A stretch of DNA of 64,000 nucleotides from the NCBI GenBank assembly GCA_913778505.1, contig CAJYWD010000047.1:1-64000 (forward strand), in the 5' to 3' direction. Position 1 is the stretch's first letter; every line of letters starts with the position of its first letter. The DNA comes from an uncultured Chryseobacterium sp. GTDB taxonomy: Bacteria; Bacteroidota; Bacteroidia; Flavobacteriales; Weeksellaceae. Under the pieces are notes generated by a model. It saw nothing but the letters and a program-made list of their open reading frames with translations, was not told where the DNA came from and made no database searches. Both the position numbers and the translations under genes were made by a program. Of this stretch, positions 49,443 through 58,251 are shown piece after piece.

Positions 49443-50285
49443 ATGAATATGAGTAAAAATGATGTAAGAATTGCACTTCTTGATATGAATAACAACCATC
49501 CGAATCAAGGGATGAGAAACATCAAAGAGCTGTCGAAAGCATTTCAGGAGCAGTCGGAACACGAGGTTTCTGTGGAGCTTTTTGATGTCCGTTATAAAAA
49601 TGAGATACCCAATATTGAAGATTTTGATATTTTTATTTCGTCCGGCGGACCGGGAAATCCGCACCGTGAAGGTTATGAATGGGAACAGAAATTTGCTGAT
49701 TTCCTAACACAAATCTGGGGACATAACAAAACTAATGAACAAAAAAAATATCTGTTTTTAGTTTGCCATTCTTTCCAACTGGCGGTGATTCATTTCGGGA
49801 TTGCGAATGTCTGCAAACGTAAATCCTACTCTTTCGGTGTGATGCCCATTCATAAATCGGAAGACGGCGAAACGGAATTTTTGTTCAAAAATCTGCCAGA
49901 CCCTTTCTACGCAGTAGATTCCAGAGCTTACCAATGTATCGAGCCCAATCAGGAAAAACTGGATGAGCTGGGAATGAAAATCGTGGCCTTGGAGAAAATC
50001 CGCCCGACCGTTCATCTGGAAAGAGCGATGATGGCCGTTCGTTTCTCTGATGAGATTTTCGGAACGCAGTTTCATCCGGAAGCTGACCCGCTTGGTTTCA
50101 TCAAAAATCTGGAAGATGAGAAAAATAAGGAAGCGATGATTGAAACATTCGGGATGGAAAAATACCTCGAAACCATTGACAGAATGGATGATGACGACAA
50201 AATCGTGTTAACCAGAGCGCAAATCATCCCAAGATTTTTGCAACAGGCTTCTGAACAAATTACGAAAAACTTAATATTCGGTTAA
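49443..50285 (+). CDS. Type 1 glutamine amidotransferase
   Basis: FDIFISSGGPGNPHREGYEW; LFLVCHSFQLAVIHFG nucleophile elbow with Cys; GTQFHPEADPLG. Confidence 0.9.
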   Translation: MNMSKNDVRIALLDMNNNHPNQGMRNIKELSKAFQEQSEHEVSVELFDVRYKNEIPNIEDFDIFISSGGPGNPHREGYEWEQKFADFLTQIWGHNKTNEQKKYLFLVCHSFQLAVIHFGIANVCKRKSYSFGVMPIHKSEDGETEFLFKNLPDPFYAVDSRAYQCIEPNQEKLDELGMKIVALEKIRPTVHLERAMMAVRFSDEIFGTQFHPEADPLGFIKNLEDEKNKEAMIETFGMEKYLETIDRMDDDDKIVLTRAQIIPRFLQQASEQITKNLIFG

Positions 50286-50350
50286 TTTTCTAGTACAATG
50301 TATTTTGTACAATGTAAAAAGTATAGATGTATAATGTACTTTTTTACATG

Positions 50351-50395
50351 CATACATTTTACATCCATACATTTTACATCCATACATTTTACAAT
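50351..50395. repeat. Three tandem 15-bp repeats
   Basis: (CATACATTTTACATC)3, just upstream of ATG at 50404. Confidence 0.88.
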
Positions 50396-50403
50396 CAAAA
50401 ACT

Positions 50404-51585
50404 ATGATTCCAAAATACAGAGCTCAATTCAACCAAGAATTCTCTCAGGAAAAATATCAAAAAGTCAATGAACTGATCAAAGAAAAATGTGGTTATGAAG
50501 CCGCGTTTCGACTTTCTGAGAGCCCGATTTTCCTTAGCAAAGATTTTCAACACAAGCTGGATGATGCTTGTCAGTCGATTATTTCGCAAATCAAAGCAAT
50601 GTCTGATGAAGAACTCAGCAAAGCTATTCCCGCGAATTGCAACGTACCGAATGACACTCAAAAACCACATTTTGTGGCCATCGATTTTGGAATCTGCCAG
50701 GATGAAAATGGCAACGTGATTCCGCAGTTGATAGAATTGCAGGCTTTTCCGAGCTTGTTTGGATTTCAGAAGTTGTTTGAAGAGGTGATTACCGAAGTTT
50801 ATCCTTTTCTGAATGAACTGAAAGACTCGCTTCCGAAAGATGAATACATCAAAAAGCTGAAACAAGTGATTGTTGGAAATGAAAATCCGGAAAATGTGAT
50901 TCTCCTGGAAATCTATCCTGAAAAGCAAAAGACTCTAATTGATTTTGTTCTGACAGAGCAATATCTCGGCATCAAAACGGTTTGCCTCACGAAAATCAAG
51001 AAAGAAGGTAAAAAATTATTCTACGAAAAAGAAGGCAAATTAATCCCTATCAATCGGATTTATAATCGTGTGATTTTTGATGAATTGGATAAGATCGAAG
51101 GTTTGGAAACAGAATTTGATTTCCGGGAAGACATTGATGTCGAATGGATTACGCACCCAAATTGGTTTTTCAAAATTTCAAAATATATTCTTCCAAAACT
51201 GAAACACGAGTTTGTTCCGAAAAGTTACTTCTTACCAGATTTTTCTGGAAATGAATCATTGGAGAATTTTGTTTTAAAACCACTTTTCTCTTTTGCAGGA
51301 AGCGGCGTGAATCTGAATCCAAGCCAGGAAATCATTAACTCAATTGAAGATAAAGAAAATTATATCTTACAGAGAAAAGTGACTTATGCACCACTATTTG
51401 AAGACATCAACGGAGAGTTTTCCAAAGCAGAAATCCGTTTACTTTTTGCGTGGAATCCTGACGAAGAAAATCCTGAACTTTTCGTAAATCTTGTAAGAAT
51501 GACCAAAGCCGCCATGGTGAATGTGGACTTCAACAAGAAAGATGCGATTTGGATCGGGAGTTCTATGGCGTTTTTTGAATCTTAA
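50404..51585 (+). CDS. ATP-grasp-like protein, no. 3 (glutathionylspermidine-synthase-like fold suspected)
   Basis: FVAIDFGICQDENGNVIPQLIELQAFPSLFGFQ; NFVLKPLFSFAGSGVNLNP; EIRLLFAWNPDEENPELFVNLVRMTKAAMVNVDFNKKD. Confidence 0.7.
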   Translation: MIPKYRAQFNQEFSQEKYQKVNELIKEKCGYEAAFRLSESPIFLSKDFQHKLDDACQSIISQIKAMSDEELSKAIPANCNVPNDTQKPHFVAIDFGICQDENGNVIPQLIELQAFPSLFGFQKLFEEVITEVYPFLNELKDSLPKDEYIKKLKQVIVGNENPENVILLEIYPEKQKTLIDFVLTEQYLGIKTVCLTKIKKEGKKLFYEKEGKLIPINRIYNRVIFDELDKIEGLETEFDFREDIDVEWITHPNWFFKISKYILPKLKHEFVPKSYFLPDFSGNESLENFVLKPLFSFAGSGVNLNPSQEIINSIEDKENYILQRKVTYAPLFEDINGEFSKAEIRLLFAWNPDEENPELFVNLVRMTKAAMVNVDFNKKDAIWIGSSMAFFES

Positions 51586-51597
51586 GATTTTTAATTT

Positions 51598-51864
51598 ATG
51601 AAAAATTCCTTTATACTGGGCGGAATACTTTTAGTCTGCCATCTGTCTGCACAAAAGCTGCCTGCAAAAGATTCTGTAGTCGCAGCCGTCAACGGCTCTG
51701 CCAAAAGTTCTACATATAATCTGACGCCGGACACCAAAATACTGGACAATAAAAAGTTTCATTTTGAATGGATGAGGCCTTCAAAGAGTGTATACCGAGA
51801 TAATTTCACCAATCGACTGTATTTCCAGAACGGATTTGACAGAACGAAAATCATTACTAACTAA
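51598..51864 (+). CDS. Small secreted hypothetical protein
   Basis: Signal peptide MKNSFILGGILLVCHLSAQ; 88 aa. Confidence 0.6.
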   Translation: MKNSFILGGILLVCHLSAQKLPAKDSVVAAVNGSAKSSTYNLTPDTKILDNKKFHFEWMRPSKSVYRDNFTNRLYFQNGFDRTKIITN

Positions 51865-52121
51865 AGGCTCTCAATGTTCTCCGGCACCAGCTCCTCAATC
51901 TCAGAGATCAGGGTTTTTAATGATTTTGATTTTTGCATTTGAACATCTATAACCTGCACTATTTAATGCCTTAGAATTGGAATTGCCATTCAGTTCATTT
52001 CTCTCTGCTGCAATTACTTATCTGTATTTGTTATTTCTATTGAATCTTGGTGATTTGAGCTACAGAAAAAATTTAACAAATAAAATCTGGCGTATTTTTT
52101 GAAACATCGGCATAAAAAACG

Positions 52122-52805
52122 ATGCTCGATTTCAAGCAAATTCTCTTAGGCTCAGAAGATTGGAGTTTCCTTTTGGAAACGGTTCTCAGGACGGCAATAA
52201 TGTTCTTCGTGATTATTTTCGGTCTTCGGATTTTGGGCAAGCGTGGCGTGAAGCAGCTTTCAGTATTTGAACTGGTTGTTATTATCGGACTTGGTTCAGC
52301 TGCCGGCGATCCGATGTTTTACAAAGATGTGGGAATCATTCCTGCAATGGTGGTTTTCACAATGATTATCAGCCTCTACTCCATTATCACTTATTTAATC
52401 GGAAAAAGCAAAAAATTTGAACAATTGGTAGAAGGCAAACCTATCTGCCTGATTGATAATGGCGTATTCTGCATTCAGGATTTAAAAAAGGAATCGCTTG
52501 GCGAGGATGAATTCTTTGCTGAATTGAGACTGAGAAATGTCTCCCAACTTGGTCAAATCGAAAAAGCGATTGAAGAAATCTCTGGTGAAATCAGTGTCTT
52601 TTACTTTGAAGATCATGATGTAAAATATGGTCTTCCCATAATGCCAGGCTCACTGGATAAAGCCTTAAAGTTTATTTCCCACAGAAAAAATTACTCCTGT
52701 ACATTTTGTGGTTATACGGAAGAATTGGAAAACGGTAAGCACAACTGTAAAGTCTGCGGGAAGGATGAATGGGTAGAATCATCCAACAAAAAGAGAATCT
52801 CCTAA
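52122..52805 (+). CDS. DUF421 (YetF-like) membrane protein with C-terminal Zn-ribbon-like Cys pairs
   Basis: VIIFGLRILGKRGVKQLSVFELVVIIGLGSAAGDPMFYKDVGI; CTFCGYTEELENGKHNCKVCGKDEW. Confidence 0.88.
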   Translation: MLDFKQILLGSEDWSFLLETVLRTAIMFFVIIFGLRILGKRGVKQLSVFELVVIIGLGSAAGDPMFYKDVGIIPAMVVFTMIISLYSIITYLIGKSKKFEQLVEGKPICLIDNGVFCIQDLKKESLGEDEFFAELRLRNVSQLGQIEKAIEEISGEISVFYFEDHDVKYGLPIMPGSLDKALKFISHRKNYSCTFCGYTEELENGKHNCKVCGKDEWVESSNKKRIS

Positions 52806-53455
52806 ATCATTTGTAATTCCTCAACTTTCAGTTCATCAAAATGATTGATAACCAAATCTGCAGTTTCATAACTCTGATTTTTGCTGTGCTCACTTTTGTA
52901 ACCTACGCAAAATATTCCTGCAGCGTTAGCTGCTTGTATTCCGTTGGTGCTGTCTTCTATGATGATGCAATTCGATTTTTCATTTCCTGAAAGTCTTTGC
53001 GCTTCGATAAAAATCGCCGGGTTTGGTTTGGATTCCGGGAAATCTTCTCCACTTACGAGATGTGAGAAATAGGGAAACAAATTAAACCGTTTGAAAACAC
53101 GATCGATGGTAGATTTGGCAGCAGAAGATGCTAAAATCAATTGAAAATTGGCAGAATGAAGTTCATGAATCAAAACCTGGACGCCGTCTAGTAATCTTAA
53201 AGCCGGGTCAGAATCGAATAAGCCGTAGAAAATGGTTCTTTTTCTTTGAATTAACTCTTCAACATTGGTCTCGATTCCAAAAATATCTTGTATCATTTGA
53301 TAGACATTTCGGGTAGATTTGCCTGTGAATTTTGAGAATAATTCTGCGTCAACTTCTATATTCAACTCATTAAAATGTTGATAGTAGGCCTTTTTATGAA
53401 GCGGTTCCGTATCTACAATCACGCCGTCCATATCAAAAATAACCGTATTCTTCAT
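52802..53455 (-). CDS. HAD-superfamily hydrolase (beta-phosphoglucomutase-like); start trimmed
   Basis: MKNTVIFDMDGVIVDTEPLH; CIIIEDSTNGIQAANAAGI. Confidence 0.93.
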   Translation of the reverse strand: MKNTVIFDMDGVIVDTEPLHKKAYYQHFNELNIEVDAELFSKFTGKSTRNVYQMIQDIFGIETNVEELIQRKRTIFYGLFDSDPALRLLDGVQVLIHELHSANFQLILASSAAKSTIDRVFKRFNLFPYFSHLVSGEDFPESKPNPAIFIEAQRLSGNEKSNCIIIEDSTNGIQAANAAGIFCVGYKSEHSKNQSYETADLVINHFDELKVEELQMI

Positions 53456-53522
53456 CTGCAAATCTCTTTTTTCAGTTTCATTAATTCGGTGCAAAAATAG
53501 GGATAATGTCTGAGATGCAGAA

Positions 53523-53608
53523 TTTGAACGCAAAAACGCAAAGGTTTGTGTTATTATTGACAATATTTAAGATTGCAAATACGCTTCGCCCATCAAAGAA
53601 ATACAAAT
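53523..53608. repeat. Diverged single copy of the 105-bp repeat unit at 1104-1525
   Basis: tttgaacgcaaaaacgcaaagg...attattgacaatatttaagattgcaaatacgc...catcaaagaa aligns to the unit. Confidence 0.65.
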
Positions 53609-53625
53609 CATTTAACCGGCAAATA

Positions 53626-54645
53626 CTATTCAAATCTTATTCTGACGATTTTATCTTTCCCAGCTAAAATCAAAGTATCGTGATTGAGCCATTCACAAGC
53701 GTATAGATTTTTTTCACCGGAGATTTTCGTCCAGGTCTTTCCATAATCTGATGAGAAGCTGATATGTTGGTCGCCAACCGCAACGATCTCTTTTCCTTTA
53801 GTTTCCGGACGGAATTTTACACAAGTCATATAACCTGCATTTTGTCCGCTGGCCTGGATTTGCCAGGTTTCTCCGCCGTCATTTGTTGTTGCGATATTAT
53901 TGACATTATCAGATTGCTTTGTGTAATCTCCGCCAACAGCAATTCCGAAATCTTTGTCGTAAAAATCAATGGAATAAATACCTTGCGATGATGTTCCTTG
54001 AATAAAAGGCGTTTCGAAAACCTGCCAGTTGCAATCCTTGTTTTTCATTCTGTAGATTCTGGATTTGGAACCGCCGGTCGCCATCCAGATATATTTTCCA
54101 GCACTTGCAATATTGGTATTGCTGGCAGCAAAAGCAGCCTCTCCTTTTTCTAAGTAGGGAAAATCTTTACAGTTTTTACAGTTAATCCAGTTAGTACCTC
54201 CATTTCGGGTTTGAGAAATGTTCAGTCTCTGATTCTCTGAAGGGTCACTGAAAGCAATACCGAAAGAATTGCTAGAAAACTTTAATGCATCGTAAAAAGC
54301 TGTAGCATCAGTATCCGTGAAAACGATTTTAGATTTTAAGTTCCTCTTATTGATTTGAAAAAAATAGGCTGGACTTTCAATGTTGATGGCGTAGAAGTTT
54401 TGTTTATTTTGAGCCAGTGTTCTGAATTGTAATTTCTTTTCTGAAAGTTTAAACTGCTTTTTATCTGATTTCTCTTTGAGATTGACATAACCGAATTTGG
54501 AATCCGTTCCCACATACCAGACTTTTCCGTACCCAACCTGAATGGCTCGAATGCTGATTTTATCCGTTAACAATGTGTCGATTTTGAATTTCTGAGAAAA
54601 TGAAAATGCCGAAATCAGCAGGAAAAGGAAGATTAGTTTTTTCAT
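53626..54645 (-). CDS. Secreted BNR/Ycf48-like beta-propeller protein; start trimmed
   Basis: MKKLIFLFLLISAFSFSQ signal; ISQTRNGGTNW, ATTNDGGETW, SFSSDYGKTW BNR repeats. Confidence 0.85.
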   Translation of the reverse strand: MKKLIFLFLLISAFSFSQKFKIDTLLTDKISIRAIQVGYGKVWYVGTDSKFGYVNLKEKSDKKQFKLSEKKLQFRTLAQNKQNFYAINIESPAYFFQINKRNLKSKIVFTDTDATAFYDALKFSSNSFGIAFSDPSENQRLNISQTRNGGTNWINCKNCKDFPYLEKGEAAFAASNTNIASAGKYIWMATGGSKSRIYRMKNKDCNWQVFETPFIQGTSSQGIYSIDFYDKDFGIAVGGDYTKQSDNVNNIATTNDGGETWQIQASGQNAGYMTCVKFRPETKGKEIVAVGDQHISFSSDYGKTWTKISGEKNLYACEWLNHDTLILAGKDKIVRIRFE

Positions 54646-54725
54646 CTTATAAAAATAATGAAAGTTTGGTAATGTTAATGATTGTTGACAAACTTTGATT
54701 TGACAGACAAAACCCATAGCCCCAT

Positions 54726-54815
54726 AGAAGCTGCATCCTTTTTTGAGCGAGGCGGCGTAGTGCAGCGGAACCGACCGAGAGAAAAAAAGATACAGCGGAT
54801 TGCGGGAATTACTTC
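54726..54815 (+). ncRNA. Dispersed structured element, divergent copy H
   Basis: GCAT-C-CTTTTTTGAGCGAGGC...GAAAAAAAG-AT-ACAGCGGATTGCGGGAA. Confidence 0.4.
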
Positions 54816-54879
54816 AAAGAATAATCGACACAGTCATAACAGCTCTTGACATTATTGTTCTACGAAGTCAATAAGCTCC

Positions 54880-54908
54880 AAAAAAAATTCCGCTCGGGAA
54901 AGCGGAAT
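54880..54908 (-). terminator. Terminator of amino-acid permease gene
   Basis: Minus strand ATTCCGCT-ttcccg-AGCGGAATTTTTTTT. Confidence 0.8.
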
Positions 54909-54916
54909 CTATATCA

Positions 54917-56458
54917 CTAATGTTTGTTGTCGATGTCGATATTGACGTCTTCCAAAGGCTCTTGTTCCGCTTTGAAAGTTTCTCCAAATCCGCCGTTCTG
55001 CATCTTGGAATTTCGCTTACTGTAAAGGAAGTAAATCACAAATCCGATGGCCAGCCAGGATAAAGAATACATTTGAGCTTCTTTGCTCAGGTTGATTATC
55101 AGATAGATGTTGATCACGATTCCCAAAACAGCGATCACCGGAAGGGCAGGAACTTTAAAGTTTCTCTGGAGATTCGGTTCTTTCACTCTTAAAACCCAAA
55201 CTGCCACACACACCATTGTAAAGGCGAACAAGGTCCCAAAGCTGGTCATATGCGCCAAATCGTTAATTGGCGTGAATGATGCCACCACAGAGATCACACC
55301 ACCCAAAATTACCAGGTTTTTAGAAGGTACGCCTGTCAATGGATTAACTTTTGCGAAAGTACGAGGAATCAGACCGTCTTTTGACATCCCAAGGAAGATT
55401 CTGGATTGTCCCATAATCATTACCATTAGTACGGAAATCAAACCTACAGTCGCTGCAATCGTGATGATGTAGCCTGCCCAGGCTTGTCCTGCAATATCGA
55501 AGGCATAAGCTACCGGCGCTTTGATGGCGTCTGGATATTTTCCTAATGGGTTGAAGTCTGTATAATGCATCATCCCAGTTAGTACAAGTGAAACTAAGAT
55601 GTACAACAATGTACAGATAATTAATGAAGCAATAATAGCGAAAGGAACATCTTTCTTGGGATTTATCGCTTCACCTGCCTGTGTGGAAACGGCATCAAAT
55701 CCTACATAAGCAAAGAAAATCGCAGAGGCTCCGGCTACAATTCCGGCATAACCATAGGCAGGATGCGAAACGCCGTTTTCCGTAATTGTTGTAGGCTCAG
55801 GGATAAATGGTGTCCAATTTTCTGTGTTGATAAAGAAAACACCTGCAACGATGACAAAGATAATCGCCGAAACTTTTAACATAACGATTAAATTGTTGGC
55901 TTTGGCTGCGCCTTTAGTTCCTCTCAACAAAATCCCGATAACCAACCAGACTATTAGAAATGCCGGAAGATTCATCGAGAAACCACTATTTCCGGCGGCC
56001 ATATAGGTCTGTGGATCCGTGGTTAGAAAATCTGGCAGATGAATATGAAACATCTTCAACAGCTTGCCAAAATAACCGGACCAGGAAACGGCGACTGTCA
56101 TAGAACCCATTGCATACTCCAGAATCAACCCCCAACCGATAATCCAGGCGAAGATTTCTCCAACAGTTCCGTAAGCATAAGCGTAAGCAGAACCTTCTAC
56201 CGGAAGTATGGACGCAAATTCTGCATAGCAAAGTGCCGCAAAAACACACGCAATACCAGCAATAACGAAGGAGAGCGCCAGCGCAGGGCCCGCATTATAG
56301 TAAGCACCTGTACCTGTCAAAACAAAAATGCCACCTCCAATGATAGCACCAATTCCAATAGCCGTTAAACTCCATTTCCCCAATACACGCTTCAGCTGAC
56401 TCTTTTTGATATCTGCTTCGTACGCTTCCATTGGCTTCTTAATCCAAATATTTGCCAT
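54917..56458 (-). CDS. APC-family amino acid permease
   Basis: LTAIGIGAIIGGGIFVLTGTGAYYNAGPALALSFVIAGIACVFAALCYAEFAS. Confidence 0.95.
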   Translation of the reverse strand: MANIWIKKPMEAYEADIKKSQLKRVLGKWSLTAIGIGAIIGGGIFVLTGTGAYYNAGPALALSFVIAGIACVFAALCYAEFASILPVEGSAYAYAYGTVGEIFAWIIGWGLILEYAMGSMTVAVSWSGYFGKLLKMFHIHLPDFLTTDPQTYMAAGNSGFSMNLPAFLIVWLVIGILLRGTKGAAKANNLIVMLKVSAIIFVIVAGVFFINTENWTPFIPEPTTITENGVSHPAYGYAGIVAGASAIFFAYVGFDAVSTQAGEAINPKKDVPFAIIASLIICTLLYILVSLVLTGMMHYTDFNPLGKYPDAIKAPVAYAFDIAGQAWAGYIITIAATVGLISVLMVMIMGQSRIFLGMSKDGLIPRTFAKVNPLTGVPSKNLVILGGVISVVASFTPINDLAHMTSFGTLFAFTMVCVAVWVLRVKEPNLQRNFKVPALPVIAVLGIVINIYLIINLSKEAQMYSLSWLAIGFVIYFLYSKRNSKMQNGGFGETFKAEQEPLEDVNIDIDNKH

Positions 56459-56623
56459 AATCTAATTTTTTTTACCCCAAAAATTGAAGGGGACTTTTTC
56501 TTCTTTATTTATTTTGAATTACGAAAATATTAAAAAAATATTATCCTTAACATTTTTTAACTAATTAATTTTGATCGTTACTAAGAATTCAAAACATTGT
56601 GGAAAATTCTGAGTCTTAATAAT

Positions 56624-56631
56624 TACCTTTG
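56624..56631 (+). promoter_or_regulatory. -7 element (TACCTTTG) upstream of pnuC
   Basis: Matches TAnnTTTG. Confidence 0.4.
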
Positions 56632-56634
56632 ACC

Positions 56635-57309
56635 ATGGATTTTTTACAAGAACTCACTGCCCAATATAACGCCTACGAAACCTATCTTATTTATTTAGAA
56701 ATAACAGCTGTTATCTTTGGATTATTAAGTGTTTACTGCTCCATCAAAAAAAACATCTGGGTTTATCCCACGGGAATTATCTCCACCGTTCTTTTCATCT
56801 ACATCATGTTTGTCTTCGGGCTTTTGGGCGATATGCTCATCAATGTTTACTACACAGTAATGAGCATTTACGGCTGGGTTCTCTGGTCAAAAAATTCGGA
56901 GGACAACATCCACGTGGATGTCAGGAAAGCCAGCTTGAAAGATTGGCAGGTAGGCAGTACTCTGTTTGTAGCCAGTTTATTATTTGTTGGTTTGATTTAT
57001 TACTACAAACCATTTATAGACAATGGATTTTCCATGTCTAAGGTCCAACTCGGACTTTACCATCTTGATTGGGCCAATTATACGGACATCGTGACCACTT
57101 CTCTGTTTCTTGTCGGGATGTACTTTATGGCCAAGCGAAATATCGAGAACTGGCTGTTCTGGATTGTGGCAGATATTATCTGCGTTCCGATGATGCAGTA
57201 CAAAGGACTTTCACTCACCGCGCTTCAATATCTCATTTTTACGGTAATGGCCGTAATAGGATATTGGGAATGGAAGAAAACTCTGAATTCTCCGCATTCC
57301 GTAAAGTGA
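56635..57309 (+). CDS. pnuC: Nicotinamide riboside transporter PnuC family
   Basis: SVYCSIKKNIWVYPTGIISTVLFIYIMFVFGLLGDMLINVYYTVMSIYGWVLW; IENWLFWIVADIICVPM. Confidence 0.93.
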   Translation: MDFLQELTAQYNAYETYLIYLEITAVIFGLLSVYCSIKKNIWVYPTGIISTVLFIYIMFVFGLLGDMLINVYYTVMSIYGWVLWSKNSEDNIHVDVRKASLKDWQVGSTLFVASLLFVGLIYYYKPFIDNGFSMSKVQLGLYHLDWANYTDIVTTSLFLVGMYFMAKRNIENWLFWIVADIICVPMMQYKGLSLTALQYLIFTVMAVIGYWEWKKTLNSPHSVK

Positions 57310-57322
57310 CAGCTTCGCATTT

Positions 57323-57559
57323 TCAGTTAAGTCCCGATAGTTTCTCAGCATATTCCTTAGCAAAAAGTGATTTGTCCTCCTGCAATTTTTCCACCGTTGT
57401 TGGCAAAACATAGTGGAAAAGATACTGTTTCTCGTCATTCAGAAATACAATCTCTTTTTCCTCGCCATCTATCATTTGTGCAAAAATATCCCACATCGAT
57501 TGGTCTCTCAGTCTGAGCAATTCAAAAAAATCGGTGGCTTTAACAGTAATATTTTTCAT
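57323..57559 (-). CDS. Small hypothetical protein (start trimmed)
   Basis: MKNITVKATDFFELLRLRDQSMWDIFAQMIDGEEKEIVFLNDEKQYLFHYVLPTTVEKLQEDKSLFAKEYAEKL. Confidence 0.65.
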   Translation of the reverse strand: MKNITVKATDFFELLRLRDQSMWDIFAQMIDGEEKEIVFLNDEKQYLFHYVLPTTVEKLQEDKSLFAKEYAEKLSGLN

Positions 57560-57573
57560 TTCTTCATTTTTTG

Positions 57574-57679
57574 GGTGTGTCCCTCGCAGCCGCTCTGCCA
57601 AGGCTCGGGTCGCTACGTCCGTTTCTATCTTCTTCTTTCTGCAAAAGAAAAAGGATATCCGCTTCCATCGCTCACACGG
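57574..57679 (-). ncRNA. Dispersed structured element, second variant (copy G)
   Basis: Minus strand GTGTG-AGCGATGGAAGCGGA-TAT-C-CTTTTTCTTT...GAAAGAAGAAG-ATA-GAAACGGACGTAGCGACCCGAGCC...GCGAGGGA-CACAC. Confidence 0.5.
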
Positions 57680-58108
57680 CTATACATCCTTGATAAAATC
57701 TTCATATTCGTAATAAAAACGTTCGAAAGCATCCATTTTTTCCACAAAAAACTCGAAGATATCCGGCCACGTCTGCTTGTTGAAAATGCTGACGCCTGTT
57801 TTCTCCACCCAGATTCTGCTGATGACTTTTCCATTATCCAGAACATAAAATTCATCTTTAGTGAATGCGCCAATCTCATCTTCCAGAATGGATTCCAGAG
57901 ACCAGATTTTTTCATAATAAGCATTTCTGAAGAGTTCATCTTTCATTTCTATGTCTAATGAAACCTCAGCTTTTTTATTGTCTGCAAAGAACTTAAAAGA
58001 AAAATCCTTGATTTTGGTATCGTACAATAGCCATTTTCTCGGGAAAGCCTTACCGAAAGCTGTCCAGAATTCTTTTTTGAGTTGTTGCGCTTCTTGCTTA
58101 GAAAACAT
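57680..58108 (-). CDS. DUF4268 domain protein
   Basis: FWTAFGKAFPRKWLLYDTKIKDFSFKFFADNKKAEVSLDIEMKDELFRNAYYEKIWSLE. Confidence 0.85.
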   Translation of the reverse strand: MFSKQEAQQLKKEFWTAFGKAFPRKWLLYDTKIKDFSFKFFADNKKAEVSLDIEMKDELFRNAYYEKIWSLESILEDEIGAFTKDEFYVLDNGKVISRIWVEKTGVSIFNKQTWPDIFEFFVEKMDAFERFYYEYEDFIKDV

Positions 58109-58114
58109 TTTGTT

Positions 58115-58170
58115 TGGTTGATGGTTGATGGTTGTTGGTTGATGGTTGATGGTTGATGGTTGATGGTCAG
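58115..58170. repeat. Eight-unit 7-bp tandem array (TGGTTGA)n
   Basis: Seven near-perfect units plus TGGTCAG, ending 6 bp from the DUF4268 start codon. Confidence 0.97.
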
Positions 58171-58200
58171 GCCGGATGTTCCATGCCTATCAAACCTGAC

Positions 58201-58235
58201 GCTTCTTACTTCTTACTTCTTACTTCTTACTTCTA
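58201..58235. repeat. 7-bp tandem array (ACTTCTT)n
   Basis: gcttctt acttctt acttctt acttctt acttcta. Confidence 0.95.
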
Positions 58236-58251
58236 ACACTTATCTTGCTTA

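Noticed and set aside
44821-51585. NRPS/PKS or lanthipeptide cluster
   Set aside because: No adenylation, condensation, LanB/C or clear precursor peptide gene seen; only ligase-type enzymes.
58115-58235. Heptamer arrays as a CRISPR or coding repeat
   Set aside because: Units are contiguous with no spacers; the region lies between two annotated starts/stops and the 7-bp period breaks frame.
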